DNA of 7,270 nucleotides from positions 1-7,270 of the forward strand of contig DAOTIG010000156.1 in the NCBI GenBank assembly GCA_035448065.1, read 5' to 3'. The position numbers were made by a program, and so were the translations under genes. The notes below the pieces were generated by a model, which was given only the letters and a program-made list of their open reading frames with translations, was not told the origin of the DNA and did not search any database. This document shows positions 6,344 to 7,270 of the stretch, in pieces. Position 1 is the first letter of the stretch. Each line of letters starts with the position of its first letter. Source of the DNA: Phosphoribacter sp035448065 (GTDB lineage: Bacteria > Actinomycetota > Actinomycetes > Actinomycetales > Dermatophilaceae).

Positions 6344-7270
6344 CGGGTGCCCTCCAATGCTCGGGTCAGTGCGGCGGCCAGCCGGCCCGGCTCGCGCTCA
6401 CGCAGCTCGTAGCGGGCCCGGACGATCGGCTTGCTCACCGTGAGCACGCGGGTCAGGTCGACCGGGGTGCCGCTGACGACGACCTCACCGGGCGTGGCCT
6501 CGATGGTCTCCGCGAGGTCGCGCACCTGGGCTGCCGAGTAGCCCATCGCCGGCAGCACGCCACGCGCGTTCGGATACGCGGCATACGTCGTGGCGATGCT
6601 GCCGACCGCGTGGTCGCTCGGGTCGACGATGGTGAGCGCCCCGGCCTGACTGGCCCCGACCACCCCGGCGCCGAAGGTCATCGAGCCGTGGGTGAGCGTC
6701 GGCCCGTCCTCGACGACGATGACCGGGCGGCCCTTCACTGCGCTCGGGTCGTCCACGGTGACCGGGCTGTCACAGCGCTGGATCTCGACGTCGGCGTTCA
6801 TCTCGCGCACCGATGCCTCGACGAGGTCGATGTCCTCCGGCCGGGCGGCGTCGCACTTGTTGACGATGACCAGGTCGGCCATCCGGACGTTGGCCTCGCC
6901 GGGGTGGTAGCGGCGCTCGTCTCCGGGGCGCAGCGGGTCGACGAGGCAGATGTGCAGGTCGGGCACGAGGAAGGGCAGGTCGTTGTTGCCGCCGTCCCAG
7001 ATGATGACGTCGGCCTCCTGCTCGGCCGCGCGCAGGATCCGCTCGTAGTCGACCCCGGCATAGACGATGACCCCGGCGTCGATGTGCGGCTCGTACTCTT
7101 CGCGCTCCTCGATCGTGCACGCGGCGACATCGAGATCCGGATAGTCGGCGAAGCGCTGGCAGATCTGGCTGGCCAGGTCTCCGTAGGGCATCGGGTGACG
7201 GATCGCGACGACCTTCAGCCCCTGCTCGCGCAGCAGCCGGGCCAGGTAGCGGGTGGTCTGGCTCTTGCCG
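6340..7270 (-). CDS. COG2403-type P-loop GTPase / cyclic 2,3-diphosphoglycerate synthetase-like protein, N-terminus outside window
   Basis: The frame is open to the right edge (309 residues plus stop visible). The first ATG inside it (7191) is not the start, because the upstream codons encode the end of a P-loop: GKSQTTRYLARLLREQGLKV directly at the edge. Further signatures, numbered from that glycine, are RHPMPYGD (24-31), TIEEREEYEPHI (52-63), VYAGVDYERIL (69-79), DVIIWDGGNND (87-97, Walker B-like), DPLRPG (111-116), NKCD (137-140, G4-like) and VEDGPTLTHG (186-195). This pattern matches the family annotated as predicted GTPase or cyclic 2,3-diphosphoglycerate synthetase. Members are roughly 430-450 residues as I recall, so about 130 are missing here. 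The archaeal cDPG function is unlikely to apply in a mesophilic actinobacterium. Context (ABM-like protein, then ArcB-type carbamoyltransferase) hints at carbamoyl-phosphate or amino-acid metabolism; that is inference. Its stop overlaps the next start as ATGA. Confidence 0.87.
   Translation of the reverse strand, partial: GKSQTTRYLARLLREQGLKVVAIRHPMPYGDLASQICQRFADYPDLDVAACTIEEREEYEPHIDAGVIVYAGVDYERILRAAEQEADVIIWDGGNNDLPFLVPDLHICLVDPLRPGDERRYHPGEANVRMADLVIVNKCDAARPEDIDLVEASVREMNADVEIQRCDSPVTVDDPSAVKGRPVIVVEDGPTLTHGSMTFGAGVVGASQAGALTIVDPSDHAVGSIATTYAAYPNARGVLPAMGYSAAQVRDLAETIEATPGEVVVSGTPVDLTRVLTVSKPIVRARYELREREPGRLAAALTRALEGTR
6350..6355 (-). promoter_or_regulatory. Strong Shine-Dalgarno for the small ABM-like gene
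   Basis: GGAGGG on the minus strand lies inside the end of the COG2403 gene, with GGAGG seven bases before the ATG at 6343. It is the clearest ribosome binding site in the window. It fixes the start of the small gene and supports it being translated. Confidence 0.7.

Noticed and set aside
7189..7191. ATG 7191 as start of the COG2403 protein
   Set aside because: Codons upstream in the same frame encode the P-loop end GKSQTTRYLARLL, so the gene continues past the right edge.

Overview
The window is GC-rich DNA from an actinobacterium. This rests on the G/C-heavy third codon positions, on GTG starts in GTGA stop/start overlaps, and on an actinobacterial-looking insertion in the TypA GTPase domain. 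A Micrococcales/Intrasporangiaceae-like host is my guess from overall impression; it has not been tested. All eight genes I support lie on the minus strand and are tightly packed, so transcription runs from the right edge to the left edge. No RNA genes, IS elements, integrases or CRISPR arrays were seen.

Reading in the direction of transcription: (1) 7270-6340 is a P-loop GTPase/cyclic 2,3-diphosphoglycerate synthetase-like protein (COG2403 type), whose N-terminus lies outside the window. (2) 6343-5927 overlaps it by ATGA and has a clear Shine-Dalgarno. It is a small protein that looks like a dimeric alpha/beta-barrel (ABM-like) protein. (3) A 118-bp gap (5926-5809) holds a three-copy 19-bp tandem repeat, a 7-bp perfect dyad and a possible leaderless promoter. 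(4) 5808-4798 is a full-length ornithine carbamoyltransferase of the ~335-residue ArcB/ArgI sequence type. (5) 4801-4376 starts in a GTGA overlap with the previous stop and is a minimal nucleotidyltransferase (AbiEii/MNT-like). It ends at an in-frame TAG, but the same frame goes on for 23 more family-like codons to 4304. (6) 4311-4093 is a 72-residue helical protein whose start overlaps the end of that extended frame. (7) 4001-3489 is a MutT-like Nudix hydrolase. (8) 3475-1553 is the ribosome-associated GTPase TypA/BipA. (9) 1556-1 overlaps typA by GTGA and is a family 5 solute-binding protein of a peptide-type ABC transporter, cut by the left edge and lacking a lipobox cysteine.

Two themes stand out. 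First, a COG2403 GTPase, a small barrel protein and an ArcB-type carbamoyltransferase form an apparent unit, suggesting an uncharacterised nucleotide-dependent step linked to carbamoyl-phosphate or citrulline/ornithine metabolism. Second, a two-gene nucleotidyltransferase plus small-protein cassette sits between that unit and the housekeeping mutT-typA genes. Its nucleotidyltransferase appears to have lost its C-terminal tail through a single nonsense change.
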